Origin: Microcystis aeruginosa W13-11
GTDB lineage: Bacteria > Cyanobacteriota > Cyanobacteriia > Cyanobacteriales > Microcystaceae
Assembly (NCBI GenBank): GCA_009995705.1
Contig: JAADBR010000159.1
Coordinates: 1 to 19,054 of the forward strand
Length of the DNA: 19,054 nt
Reading direction: 5' to 3'
Each line of letters starts with the position of its first letter. Positions within the stretch are counted from its first letter, which is position 1. Positions 1 to 7,935 of this stretch are shown in pieces. The notes below the pieces were generated by a model. The model was given only the letters and a program-made list of their open reading frames with translations, had not been told where the DNA came from and did no database searches. Made by a program: the position numbers and the translations under genes.

Positions 1-112
1 CTCTTGAAGCTAATTATGATGATTATCTTGAAAAAAAATGATAATTAGACAGAAGTTCTCTATGTGAACAAGAGAACTTTATCTTCTTTTGTTTTCAAAA
101 TGAGAATTGCTG
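1..112. mobile_element. right end of an off-window inverted-repeat element
   Basis: Positions 93-112 read TTTCAAAATGAGAATTGCTG, identical over 20 bases to the right terminus (8265-8284) of the sulfotransferase cassette further along. In that cassette the sequence marks the end of the element with GCTG outermost, so here the element would lie to the left and leave the window. The adjacent interior holds two inverted repeats, 10-17 with 41-48 and 53-61 with 71-79; the second is followed by a T-rich stretch and could be a terminator. No coding region is evident in 1-92. If the element is real, the 9 bases at 113-121 (ATCCGTCGT) should be repeated beyond its left end. The end sequence is seen directly; the element is inferred. 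Confidence 0.5.
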
Positions 113-262
113 ATCCGTCGTAACCCATCTTCCCAGAATTTGTAACAAGTATAAACATTTTGCTCCCAATATCCAAGAAAACCAAGCGAATACTTATCAA
201 ACAAAGAATAAGAGAGCCAAAAATTTAATTATTTCTTAATCTATTTTAAGTTTTTCTGTGCT

Positions 263-973
263 ATGATTTCAATTATTTTTTTAGGAATGGAATTTTCAAA
301 AATGACTCAAAGATTAGCAAAACTAATGATTTTCGGGGGGGGTAAGCATAGCTTATTAAAACTCTCCATTGCTTCCTCTGTCTTTGCGATGAGTGCTTTG
401 ATAGTCACCCCTGTACAAGCAGCAAATTTGATTCAAAATGGCAGTTTTGAGACAGCTACCGTCAACCCTGATTCTTTTCTACAACTTGATGCTGTTTCCA
501 CAGTAATTACAGGATGGACGTTTAGCCAAGGAACAATCGATTATGGTACAGGTTGGCAAGCTTCTGAGGGTGCTAGAAGTATTGATCTACAGGGACTTGC
601 GAGTGGTACAATTGAGCAAGCATTCAACACAACCATCGGTGCTACCTATCGGGTTACTTTTGACCTGGCCGGTAATCCAAACGGAAATCCTACTATTAAA
701 GAGATGAGAGTGAGTGCAGGAGGAAATTCTGCTGACTTTTCTTTTGATATAACAGGAAAAAGCAATTCAAATATGGGATGGCTATCAAAATCTTGGGATT
801 TTACCGCTAACAGTACAACCACTACCCTTGAGTTTATCGGTTTAGGCAACTCAGATGCGGGAGCTGCTTTGGATAATGTCTCAGTGATAGCTGTTCCCGA
901 ACCTTCATCAATGCTAGGATTATTGAGTTTAGGAGTATTAGGAATTGGTTCTGCTTTCAAACGTCAATCTTAA
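263..973 (+). CDS. PEP-CTERM sorting domain protein, choice-of-anchor C / DUF642-like
   Basis: Predicted exported surface or exopolysaccharide-associated protein of unknown ligand. Residues about 14-53 form a signal peptide (basic start, hydrophobic run, VQA-A cleavage region). Next comes a beta-rich domain opening with NLIQNGSFE, typical of the DUF642/choice-of-anchor C group, with a late ALDNVSV motif. The protein closes with a PEP-CTERM signal: VPEP at about 211-214, a hydrophobic helix and a basic tail (KRQS). In this family the tail is handled by an exosortase. In-frame ATGs lie at 263, 287 and 302; the 302 start gives a more normal signal peptide and has AGGA 15 bases upstream, so the true start may be 302. 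Codons 25-27 are written by an uninterrupted run of eight G (335-342), inside the signal peptide n-region. No neighbour suggests a specific job. Confidence 0.8.
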   Translation: MISIIFLGMEFSKMTQRLAKLMIFGGGKHSLLKLSIASSVFAMSALIVTPVQAANLIQNGSFETATVNPDSFLQLDAVSTVITGWTFSQGTIDYGTGWQASEGARSIDLQGLASGTIEQAFNTTIGATYRVTFDLAGNPNGNPTIKEMRVSAGGNSADFSFDITGKSNSNMGWLSKSWDFTANSTTTTLEFIGLGNSDAGAALDNVSVIAVPEPSSMLGLLSLGVLGIGSAFKRQS

Positions 974-987
974 TCTATTTTTATCTT

Positions 988-1016
988 TTTAACCCATCTA
1001 AACTAGGTGGGTTAAA
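988..1016 (+). terminator. stem-loop after the PEP-CTERM gene, possible terminator
   Basis: TTTAACCCATCTA and TAGGTGGGTTAAA pair as 13 base pairs with one G-U, around the loop AAC. It begins 15 bases after the PEP-CTERM stop codon. The following bases (TTGAATATT) are not a strong T tract, so termination is plausible rather than clear. Confidence 0.5.
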
Positions 1017-1082
1017 TTGAATATTCAGATAAACTTAAAATCGGTGAATAATTTTGAATTTTGCGGCACCTTTTTAACAATA

Positions 1083-1096
1083 TGCTAGGATAGTAT
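1083..1096 (+). promoter_or_regulatory. possible extended -10 promoter of the DUF433/DUF5615 locus
   Basis: TGC followed by TAGGAT (1083-1091) resembles an extended -10 element about 30 bases before the antitoxin ATG at 1121. There is no good -35 (TTGCGG at 1061 is poor and too far). Weak prediction from sequence alone. Confidence 0.3.
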
Positions 1097-1120
1097 TGAG
1101 GTTTGAATCGGTAACAACCT

Positions 1121-1437
1121 ATGCAGTTAGAAGATTATTTTGAATTTGTCAATTAAAAGGACATCGTATTGGCATTGAGGACGTACTGAAATACTATCGA
1201 CAAGGTTATAGTCCTCAAGAAATTCTCCAAGAATTACCAACTCTAAATTTAGAAAAAATTTATGCCACTTTGACCTATTATTATCACAATCAAGCACAAA
1301 TCGATCTCTATCTTGTCAAGCTAGAAAGACAACGGGAACAACATTATCAACAGTGACTAGAAACATCATCTCCTTTAATTGATCGTTTAAGAAAAGCAAA
1401 AATTAAAAAGGAGCAGGAGTATTTACAAAAAGCATGA
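1121..1437 (+). pseudogene. DUF433-type antitoxin, broken by a frameshift and a nonsense codon
   Basis: From the ATG at 1121 the product starts MQLEDYFEFVN and hits TAA at 1154. Shifting to another frame from 1153 restores a coherent protein: LKGHRIGIEDVLKYYRQGY, then SPQEILQELP and LEKIYATLTYYYHN. This is the winged-helix pattern of DUF433 antitoxins (HRIGIEDVL, GYSPEEI, hydrophobic helix with YY). This second frame is itself interrupted by TGA at 1354-1356, probably a former TGG between HYQQ and LETSSP, before continuing to a final TGA at 1435-1437. That last stop overlaps the ATG of the downstream PIN-like gene, the usual coupling of such pairs. Two independent lesions make a simple sequencing error or programmed frameshift unlikely. 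The family assignment rests on motif resemblance and on the neighbour. Confidence 0.75.
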
Positions 1438-1775
1438 AAATTCGGTTTTTGCTGGATGAAAATTTATCTCCTAAGCTAAAAATAGCGGTTCAACGTATCA
1501 ATTCTACTATAGATATTTTGCGAGTTGGTGATGCAGATGCACGCCTTTTAGGGACACTTGATCCTAATTTATTGCAATATTTAGAATTATCCCAGAGACT
1601 GTTAATCACTGACAATAGAAGTACCATGCCCAATCATTTAAAAGATCATTGGAACACGGGAGGTCACACTTGGGGAATTATTTGGTTACGCCCTAGCGGT
1701 ACAATTAGTCAATGGGCTGAATCAATGATTTTAATCTGGGAATTAACAGAAGCTGAAGAATGGATTGATCGCTGA
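1434..1775 (+). CDS. DUF5615 PIN-like protein, putative toxin
   Basis: A 113-residue protein opening MKIRFLLDENLSP, the hallmark of DUF5615 (PIN-like/Mut7-C fold), with acidic residues D8 and E9, D33/D35 and D60 (LLITDNR) in the usual positions for a metal-binding nuclease site. Members commonly sit directly after a DUF433 gene and are treated as candidate toxins. Here the ATG overlaps the stop of the broken DUF433 gene. The ORF is intact. With its presumed antitoxin dead, it may be neutralised in trans, be poorly translated because upstream coupling is lost, or not be toxic. Ribonuclease activity is a family-level inference, not shown by the sequence. Confidence 0.75.
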   Translation: MKIRFLLDENLSPKLKIAVQRINSTIDILRVGDADARLLGTLDPNLLQYLELSQRLLITDNRSTMPNHLKDHWNTGGHTWGIIWLRPSGTISQWAESMILIWELTEAEEWIDR

Positions 1776-1828
1776 GATTGGATTCCTTTATGAGGAACTA
1801 AGGTGATTTTTCAAACACATTTAATCAT

Positions 1829-3190
1829 TTATTTCTGGTCTTTTTCTGGGGTATTAGCGGGGGGATTTGGGGCTATTGTCGCAATTTGGGCGGCCATTCT
1901 TGTCATTGCTTGACCTTGGGCGAATTCCTGCTGTAGTTGTTCGCTAGAAGAAACCAAACGACTTAAACCTTGAATTAAGCGGATAATTTCCTGTCGCAGT
2001 TGCGGATTACCAGTAATTTCATCCACATCGGAGGTGATTTTCTGAAGATTGGTAAAAGCAGCGCGAGAGGAGTCGAGGAGTTGCTGTAGGGTGACAACAG
2101 TGGCAGGATCGGAGAGATAAGCAGTAAAATTACCCAAATTTTCGCTTAATTTAACAGCATTTGCCGAAATAGTGTTTAAATTCTCGATAATTTGGCTTTT
2201 CTGCACTTGCGTCAGAATCGGATCCAAAGCAGCGAGAGTAGTTTGTAGGCGATCGCTGGTAGTTTTGATACTATCGAGAGTGGCAATTAAACGATTTTGA
2301 TTAGCTGCCAAAAAAACCCGCAGTTCTTCGGTGGTTTCTCCCACCAAAAGCAGCGTTTTTCGGGCCTCCACTAGGGTAGCGTCTAAATTTCTCAGGCCGC
2401 CACTTCCCTGTAAACTTCTCAGTAAAGTAGTCGCTTCCTGACTCAATCCCCCGACACCAGAAAGATCACTAGAAAGGCGATCGAGGGAACCGGATACTTG
2501 GGGTAAGGATTCTAGGGATCTCATCCCCGAATTAACTTTACCTAGAGTACCGCTGCGACGAACCTCGCTTAAAGCGGTGGTTGCCTCACCACTAAAGCGA
2601 TCAAGTCCCCCCAAGGCATTGGCAGCGCGTTGGGTGAAGGAACGAAATCCAGCCACCATATCGGGATCGCTAACTAGATTAGAAATTCTCAGTAAAGATC
2701 TGATCAAGGTATTGACATTTAGCGCCGATTGCCCTTGTAAACGGGAACCGTTACAGATAATCACTTCCCCATTGCAGTTAGGACTCAAAGGGGGTTCTTT
2801 GATACCACCGACGGGTAAAGCTTGCAGGGGGGTAATATCGATCGTGGTTTCACCGACTAAACCGGATTGAATGGCTTCGATGAGGGAATTACTGGGAATT
2901 AGGCGATCTGCTGGCGAAATCTCCACTTCTACGGCGACTCCCTCCGGTTCTGGGGTAATTGCCGTCACTTGTCCGATTCTCACTCCCCGATAACCGACGC
3001 GGGTTCCCACCATCAGGCCACCCACATTAGGAAAAAGGAAGGTGGCTCGATAACTGCGTCCCCCAAAGCTAAAATTACTTAACCAGGCGATTAACCAGAT
3101 TAATATTCCCCCCGATGCCAGTAACATTAAACCGATACCACTTTGCCGCAGAGTTGGGGAAATCCCTCGTTGTGAACCGCCAGCTTCCAT
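1829..3190 (-). CDS. MlaD/MCE family lipid-transport protein (cyanobacterial ycf22/TGD2 type)
   Basis: A 453-residue single-pass membrane protein. A transmembrane helix lies at about 17-37, followed by an MCE domain at about 46-122 (FLFPNVGGLMVGTRVGYRGVRIG, then LVGETTIDI). A long helical, low-complexity region with many L, S, Q and T heptad-like repeats follows (about 170-430). The family forms the substrate-binding subunit of Mla/TGD-type ABC systems that move phospholipids between inner and outer membranes; cyanobacterial homologues relate to chloroplast TGD2 and to plastid ycf22. No ATPase or permease partner is adjacent, which is normal in cyanobacteria. The start is supported by GAGGAGT about nine bases upstream. 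Transcribed divergently from the small gene at 3251. Length and motifs look complete. Confidence 0.85.
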   Translation of the reverse strand: MEAGGSQRGISPTLRQSGIGLMLLASGGILIWLIAWLSNFSFGGRSYRATFLFPNVGGLMVGTRVGYRGVRIGQVTAITPEPEGVAVEVEISPADRLIPSNSLIEAIQSGLVGETTIDITPLQALPVGGIKEPPLSPNCNGEVIICNGSRLQGQSALNVNTLIRSLLRISNLVSDPDMVAGFRSFTQRAANALGGLDRFSGEATTALSEVRRSGTLGKVNSGMRSLESLPQVSGSLDRLSSDLSGVGGLSQEATTLLRSLQGSGGLRNLDATLVEARKTLLLVGETTEELRVFLAANQNRLIATLDSIKTTSDRLQTTLAALDPILTQVQKSQIIENLNTISANAVKLSENLGNFTAYLSDPATVVTLQQLLDSSRAAFTNLQKITSDVDEITGNPQLRQEIIRLIQGLSRLVSSSEQLQQEFAQGQAMTRMAAQIATIAPNPPANTPEKDQK

Positions 3191-3250
3191 AAATAATTAC
3201 TCCTCATCTCTACACAGTGTCAGGATACACAAAAACAGGTTTTCTCGAAA

Positions 3251-3478
3251 ATGATCGGTGAGTTGAACGGTTATAAACAAGTGTATCAGCTGCAGCTGGA
3301 GTTAGATAATCTGGAACAAGAAGCGATCGAAATGGCCAAAGTAGCCATTAATCTAGAACAATGCCTAAAACCAATTATCGGACAGTTTCAGGGCTTGATT
3401 GATCGCGTAGTGACCATTGACGGGGAACTTTCCTGCAGTATCAGCGAAAAAGATGCCTCTAGTTTAGCAGTTGGATAG
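3251..3478 (+). CDS. small hypothetical protein
   Basis: A 75-residue acidic protein without signal peptide or membrane helix. The centre (about 8-45) is amphipathic with regular leucines (QLQLELDNLEQEAIEMAKVAINLEQ in pattern), suggesting a short coiled coil. No family recognised. It stands 60 bases from, and divergent to, the mlaD-like gene. No strong ribosome site precedes the ATG. Judged probably real because it is open in a sensible frame with host-like codon use and a HIP1-like GCGATCGA, but it could be spurious. Confidence 0.5.
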   Translation: MIGELNGYKQVYQLQLELDNLEQEAIEMAKVAINLEQCLKPIIGQFQGLIDRVVTIDGELSCSISEKDASSLAVG

Positions 3479-3572
3479 ATTTTCTCCTATAGGGTCCTTC
3501 TAGGTTCCGTGTGATAAGTTTAACTTACATAGGATCGATGTTTGTGTCTTTGTGGTTCGTTCCACCCCCTCG

Positions 3573-3719
3573 CTAGAAGGAATGTATCTTAGAATACATT
3601 TTAGCCACCAAATCCAAGAGACCCCCTATACCTTCTCCCCAGATATGACAACTGGGGAAAACTGGAACGGTGGCACACCATAAATCATCCTCTTGCCAAA
3701 CAATAACTTTGATATTCAT
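3573..3719 (-). CDS. HicB-like antitoxin-type ORF, probably shortened at the C-terminus
   Basis: A 48-residue product starting MNIKVIVWQEDDLWCATVPVFPSCHIWGEG. This resembles the beta-alpha-beta start of HicB-type (DUF1902-like) antitoxins: two strands, then PxxPxCxxxG, then a helix. Family members usually continue another 20 or more residues after LLDLV; here the protein turns into KMYSKIHSF and stops, so a 3' deletion or frameshift is likely. The last codons fall in a 20-base inverted repeat (3581-3600, AATGTAT/ATACATT). The ATG at 3719 was chosen because the longer frame would overlap the DUF29 gene. AAGGA lies about 10 bases upstream. No HicA toxin is adjacent. It follows DUF29 by 17 bases, so the two are probably co-transcribed. 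Confidence 0.55.
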   Translation of the reverse strand: MNIKVIVWQEDDLWCATVPVFPSCHIWGEGIGGLLDLVAKMYSKIHSF

Positions 3720-3736
3720 CTTTAACTTTTTTGTCC

Positions 3737-4246
3737 TTATACGTCGAAGTAATAATCGATAGCAATCGGGAACCATTCCCCATCTAATACCTGTTCGAGG
3801 GAGAAAGAAGGCTCCACAGGAATCGCATCGTCAGTGACGGTTTTCGCTTGTATTAGGGTTTTTCGAGCGTTCGAGTAGGCTTTTTGAAAATAATCCCGCG
3901 CATGGTTGGTGAGAGTGGTGGTTTCTAGCCACTCTCCTAGTCGAGTTCGGAAACTGGCAATTTCTCCTACCCAGTGACAGACGTTGCGTTCTCGCTCCCG
4001 TTCCGATTTGTGATAAGCTAACCTAGACAGGTGTTCGATTAGCCTAGTTAATAAACTCTCTACAGCCCTTCTGTCACTTTTCCCCATGCACTCCACTTCC
4101 TCGATCAGATTTTCCCAGTCCACCTCATCAAACTTTTTTAGCTTTAAAAGTTCGGCGGTTTTGGAAGCCCAAAGAACAAAATCCAGATCGTATAATGCTT
4201 TCATTGATAAAGCTGTTTGTACTGCCATAGTTTCGTCCCAACTCAT
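3737..4246 (-). CDS. DUF29 family protein
   Basis: A 169-residue soluble helical protein. It matches the DUF29 pattern abundant in cyanobacteria: YDLDFVLWASKTAELLK, then VDWENLIEEVECMGKSDRRAVESLLTRLIEHLLRL-like, a basic SERER stretch, then SFRTRLGEWLE and a C-terminal region with a RKT/ARDYFQKAY motif. Function of the family is unknown; genes are often found in multi-copy and near mobile or toxin-antitoxin regions. Most relatives begin close to the methionine at residue 15 (MKALYDLDF), so the real start may be 4204 rather than 4246. Upstream of the gene (4290-4304) lies a 15-base string that recurs upstream of the HicB-like ORF (3721-3735). Confidence 0.8.
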   Translation of the reverse strand: MSWDETMAVQTALSMKALYDLDFVLWASKTAELLKLKKFDEVDWENLIEEVECMGKSDRRAVESLLTRLIEHLSRLAYHKSERERERNVCHWVGEIASFRTRLGEWLETTTLTNHARDYFQKAYSNARKTLIQAKTVTDDAIPVEPSFSLEQVLDGEWFPIAIDYYFDV

Positions 4247-4376
4247 AATAAAACTATTTCTTTAGCTTAACTTTACTAGCGCAAACCCTTTTAACTTTTT
4301 TGTCTTTTACTAAACATTATAACTCGATCTCATCAGACGTTATACAATAAATCTTGTCCCTCGATCGCACTGTCCC

Positions 4377-6647
4377 ATGACTACCCCCTTCACTGCCGCA
4401 GAAATTGCCTCAGAAGGCATCAAACCCGAAGAATACGAAGAAATAGTCAAAAGACTGGGAAGACACCCCAACAAAGCCGAATTAGGAATGTTTGGCGTGA
4501 TGTGGTCGGAACACTGCTGTTATAAAAACTCCCGGCCGCTGCTCAAACAATTCCCCACCACCGGCGAAAAAATTCTTGTCGGACCAGGAGAAAATGCCGG
4601 AATAGTAGATTTAGGCGATGGATTGCGATTAGCCTTTAAAATCGAGTCCCATAATCACCCTTCTGCGGTGGAACCCTTCCAAGGTGCCGCTACCGGAGTC
4701 GGAGGCATCCTGCGGGATATTTTTACCATGGGAGCTCGTCCCATTGCTATCCTCAACTCCCTCCGCTTTGGTAACTTGCAAGATGCCCGCAATCGTCGCA
4801 TTTTTGCCGGAGTGGTGGAAGGAATAAGTCATTATGGCAATAGTGTGGGCGTTCCCACGGTGGGCGGTGAGATATACTTTGATAATGCCTACAATGGCAA
4901 CCCCCTCGTTAATGCCATGGCTTTAGGGCTAATGGAAACCGAGGAAATCGTTAAATCTGGAGCAAAAGGCCTAGGAAACCCGGTTTTATACGTTGGTTCT
5001 ACCACCGGTCGGGACGGTATGGGAGGGGCGAGTTTTGCCAGCGCGGAATTAACCGATAAATCTATGGATGACCGGCCCGCAGTGCAAGTAGGCGACCCTT
5101 TTCTGGAAAAATCCCTGATAGAAGCTTGTTTAGAGGCATTTAAGACCGGCGCGGTGGTGGCAGCCCAGGATATGGGGGCTGCTGGGATCACCTGTTCTAC
5201 TTCCGAGATGGCGGCCAAGGGAGGGGTGGGAATTGAATTAGACTTGGATAAAATCCCCGTCCGGGAAACTGGGATGGTTCCCTACGAATATCTGCTATCG
5301 GAATCCCAAGAAAGAATGTTATTTGTGGCAGCATCGGGACGAGAAGGCGAATTAATCGAGATTTTCCAGCGTTGGGGACTTCAGGCTGTGGTCGCCGGCC
5401 AGGTAATTGCAGAACCGATCGTCCGTATATTATTTAAAGGGGAAATTGCCGCCGAAATTCCTGCCACAGCCCTAGCGGATAATACTCCTATCTATCATCG
5501 GGAATTACGGGCAGAACCGCCAGAATACGCCCAAAAAGCTCAATTATGGGAAGATGCTACTATTCCTGTTCCCGAATCCTATAACGAGATTTTATTAAAA
5601 CTGCTGGATAGTCCCTCGATTGCCTCAAAACGCTGGGTTTATCGTCAATATGATCATCAAGTCCAGAATAACACCGTTATTCTCCCCGGAGGGGCCGATG
5701 CGGCTGTGATTCGCGTGCGTCCTCTGGGTGCTAATCCCGCAAATTCTCGGCGAGGTGTAGCGGCGACTACAGATTGTAATCCGCGATATGTTTATCTTGA
5801 TCCCTATAGCGGAGCTAAGTTGGCCGTGGCAGAAGCGGCCAGAAACCTTAGCTGTGTTGGTGCTGACCCCATTGCTGTCACGGATAATCTCAATTTCGGA
5901 AGTCCAGAGAATTCAATCGGTTATTGGCAATTAGCCACTGCTTGTCAGGGTATTGCCGAAGCTTGTCGGGAAATGAATACACCGGTGACTGGGGGTAATG
6001 TCTCTTTGTACAACGAAACCGTTGATGCAGCTGGCAGCCCCCAGTCTATTTATCCGACTCCTGTGATTGGGATGGTGGGATTAGTCCCAGATATCGGGCA
6101 AATTTGCGGCCAAGGTTGGCAAAAAGCGGGGGATTTAATCTATATTTTGGGTTTCTCTTTGCCAACTATCGGCGCTTCCGAATATTTAGCCGTTATTCAC
6201 GGTTTGGTGACGGGAAAACCGCCAGTAATTGATTTTGAATTAGAAAGAAAGGTACAAGCGGCCTGTCGTCGGGGAATTCGCGCCGGTTGGCTGAAATCTG
6301 CCCACGATTGCGCGGAGGGAGGTTTAGCCACTGCTCTGGCAGAATGCTGTATTAGTGGTCAATTAGGGGCGAAAATTGACCTTTCTTGGCACAATCAGGG
6401 CCGTTTTGATGCGGTGTTATTCGGGGAATTAGCTAGTTGCATTATCGTCTCCGTTTCCCCCGAAAATCAGCAAGATTGGGAAGAATATCTAAAGACACAA
6501 TTGGGAGACTATTGGCAAATAACCGGCAAAGTTAGCGAAAAAAGCGATAATCTTTTGATTCTTGACCGGAATAAACAACCGGCGATTAATGTTAGTCTAG
6601 AAACTATACAGCAAGTTTGGTCAAAAGCGATCGAAAGAAGGCTTTAG
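4377..6647 (+). CDS. purL: phosphoribosylformylglycinamidine synthase subunit PurL (small type)
   Basis: Cytosolic enzyme of de novo purine synthesis that converts FGAR to FGAM with ATP and ammonia (EC 6.3.5.3), working with PurQ (glutaminase) and PurS. The 756-residue length is that of the small PurL, not the large fused form. Visible motifs: HCCYKNSRP with His46, [14 protein letters not shown], the [22 protein letters not shown] loop, [14 protein letters not shown], and in the second half DNLNFGSPE and GGNVSLYNE. Complete and intact. Cyanobacteria such as Synechococcus elongatus keep purL directly before purF; here 1.8 kb separates them because of the inserted sulfotransferase cassette. No purS or purQ in the window. 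No clear terminator follows. Confidence 0.97.
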   Translation: MTTPFTAAEIASEGIKPEEYEEIVKRLGRHPNKAELGMFGVMWSEHCCYKNSRPLLKQFPTTGEKILVGPGENAGIVDLGDGLRLAFKIESHNHPSAVEPFQGAATGVGGILRDIFTMGARPIAILNSLRFGNLQDARNRRIFAGVVEGISHYGNSVGVPTVGGEIYFDNAYNGNPLVNAMALGLMETEEIVKSGAKGLGNPVLYVGSTTGRDGMGGASFASAELTDKSMDDRPAVQVGDPFLEKSLIEACLEAFKTGAVVAAQDMGAAGITCSTSEMAAKGGVGIELDLDKIPVRETGMVPYEYLLSESQERMLFVAASGREGELIEIFQRWGLQAVVAGQVIAEPIVRILFKGEIAAEIPATALADNTPIYHRELRAEPPEYAQKAQLWEDATIPVPESYNEILLKLLDSPSIASKRWVYRQYDHQVQNNTVILPGGADAAVIRVRPLGANPANSRRGVAATTDCNPRYVYLDPYSGAKLAVAEAARNLSCVGADPIAVTDNLNFGSPENSIGYWQLATACQGIAEACREMNTPVTGGNVSLYNETVDAAGSPQSIYPTPVIGMVGLVPDIGQICGQGWQKAGDLIYILGFSLPTIGASEYLAVIHGLVTGKPPVIDFELERKVQAACRRGIRAGWLKSAHDCAEGGLATALAECCISGQLGAKIDLSWHNQGRFDAVLFGELASCIIVSVSPENQQDWEEYLKTQLGDYWQITGKVSEKSDNLLILDRNKQPAINVSLETIQQVWSKAIERRL

Positions 6648-6744
6648 GAAAGGAGTCAGGAGTCAGTCCCGATGAAAAAATTTTCACCACCACAGATGAA
6701 AGAGGTTTCCTTCCCTACACCCTACACTCCACACCCTCTTTCAA
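6648..6744. other. purL 3' flank with dispersed repeats and the left target duplication
   Basis: This non-coding strip contains GGAGTCAGGAGTCAG (6653-6667) and CCCTACACCCTACACTCC-type repeats, short strings scattered between genes in many cyanobacteria; the latter recurs at 9970-9988. The final nine bases, CTCTTTCAA (6736-6744), are repeated exactly at 8285-8293 on the far side of the sulfotransferase cassette, the mark of a target-site duplication. Confidence 0.7.
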
Positions 6745-6760
6745 CAGCAATTCTCATTTT

Positions 6761-7095
6761 AAGGTTTCATGACATTAAAACCCTTGCACCTAGAGGGGTT
6801 AATAATTCTTAACGAATCTCTAGATCGCTGAAACAACGCAAAATCGTTTCAAAATGAGAGGGGTCGTTTAAAGTGATACCAGTCAATCATGATAGTTACG
6901 AACCCGACCAAATGGCTCGATTTTGGCACGGCAATTGAGATGGCAAATTCTACTCAAATATACCTGAATCGTCCTCCAAGTAAGCAAATCACATAAGGTT
7001 CGTTTTGTCAAGGATTGTTAAGATGCGCTTACTCTGACTCCAAAAGAGCCAAAAATAGTTAAAAAAATAGTTAAATGGTCAAAAGGCAATAATCT
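6761..7095. other. left non-coding arm of the cassette
   Basis: About 335 bases between the left terminal repeat and the sulfotransferase. It holds a partial internal copy of the right end (TTTCAAAATGAGA, 6847-6859) and a weak hairpin (AACCC/GGGTT near 6780-6800). A 35-codon open frame runs at 6889-6996 with no recognisable family or ribosome site. The stretch before the ATG at 7096 is AT-rich and should hold the promoter, but no clear -35/-10 pair was identified. Confidence 0.5.
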
Positions 7096-7935
7096 ATGCA
7101 GCTTAGCGGAATAATGGATAGAACCAAAACAAAACTCAAGAATGTTGTAGTAGGACGCAAGGTGCTTCAAGCAGATAAAAACTTGACTAAGCCTCGTTCA
7201 GCAATTTTTTATACCACACATAAATGTGCTTCGAGTTTTGTCGGAAATTTGTTTGATGTACTTGTGAAGAGTTCACAATATGAACTTGTGGATTATGCTA
7301 GTTCAATTTCGGCATTAGGAAATAAGATAAATCCAGGACAAAATTACGAAGCTTTTTTAGAAAAAGCTTATAGCGACCTCTATTCTTTACACGGTAACAT
7401 CTATGCACCTCAAAGGAGATACTTAGATTTCCCTGGAAGGGAAAGATTTAAGCATATCTTCTTTTTAAGAGATCCAAGAGATGTTCTTGTTTCCGCTTAC
7501 TTTTCCTTCGGCTTTACTCATCCAAAGCCCAAAAATAATGCTTCTTTAAATGAATTTATCCAAAAAAGAAATGAAATCCAATCGCAAGGGATAGATGATT
7601 ATGTCTTAGGAGGTGCTGAAAGCTGGATTATCCCTTTGTATAAACAGTATAAACACTTGCGCGAAACAGCAGATGAATCTATCTATCTAAGATATGATTT
7701 GTTTGCGGACGATACAGCAGAATTTATAAAAAAAATATCTCATTTTTTGCAATTAGAAATCTCAGAAAAAAATATTGAATCACTAATTAGAAAAGCAGAC
7801 CCAGTTCAAGCTACGGAAGCTATGAAACATAAGCGATCTGGCAAAAGTGGTCAATATCTTGAAAAGTTACAAACTAATACAATTGATAAACTGAATAATA
7901 TTCTCTCAGAGATTTTGCTTGATTGGGAATTTTGA
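7096..7935 (+). CDS. P-loop sulfotransferase (cassette cargo)
   Basis: A 279-residue cytosolic enzyme predicted to transfer sulfate from PAPS to a hydroxyl or amine of an unknown acceptor. The 5'-phosphosulfate loop is FYTTHKCASSFVGNLF at about 38-53, with the P-loop-like TTHKCASS. The 3'-phosphate-binding segment is FLRDPRDVLVSAYFS at about 123-137, with Arg125 and Ser133. Also typical are the YLRYDLF segment and the C-terminal KHKRSGKSGQYLEKL, the PAPS-binding RxGxxGxw-like loop. Length is normal and no lesion is seen. Base composition is visibly more AT-rich than in purL and purF. It is the only gene within the inverted-repeat cassette that interrupts purL-purF, so acquisition by transposition is well supported. 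Acceptor (polysaccharide, lipid or peptide) cannot be told from sequence. A second ATG at 7114 is an alternative start. Confidence 0.88.
   Translation: MQLSGIMDRTKTKLKNVVVGRKVLQADKNLTKPRSAIFYTTHKCASSFVGNLFDVLVKSSQYELVDYASSISALGNKINPGQNYEAFLEKAYSDLYSLHGNIYAPQRRYLDFPGRERFKHIFFLRDPRDVLVSAYFSFGFTHPKPKNNASLNEFIQKRNEIQSQGIDDYVLGGAESWIIPLYKQYKHLRETADESIYLRYDLFADDTAEFIKKISHFLQLEISEKNIESLIRKADPVQATEAMKHKRSGKSGQYLEKLQTNTIDKLNNILSEILLDWEF

Noticed and set aside
646..960. Minus-strand frame opposite the PEP-CTERM gene, and similar frames opposite purL, purF, aroA and the ECF ATPase gene
   Set aside because: They mirror strongly supported genes and have no motifs or ribosome sites of their own.
1776..1828. 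Short stem TTCCT/AGGAA between the DUF5615 and mlaD-like genes
   Set aside because: Only five pairs and no T tract; too weak for a terminator.
3720..3776. Longer N-terminus of the HicB-like ORF
   Set aside because: It would overlap the DUF29 gene, and the added basic residues do not fit the family start; ATG at 3719 fits.
6653..6735. Tandem-looking GGAGTCAGGAGTCAG and CCCTACACCC strings, considered as a CRISPR or minisatellite
   Set aside because: Units are too few and irregular, with no spacers; they are ordinary dispersed intergenic repeats.
6889..6996. 35-codon frame in the left arm of the cassette
   Set aside because: Short, no ribosome site, no resemblance to a transposase or sulfotransferase piece that I could recognise.
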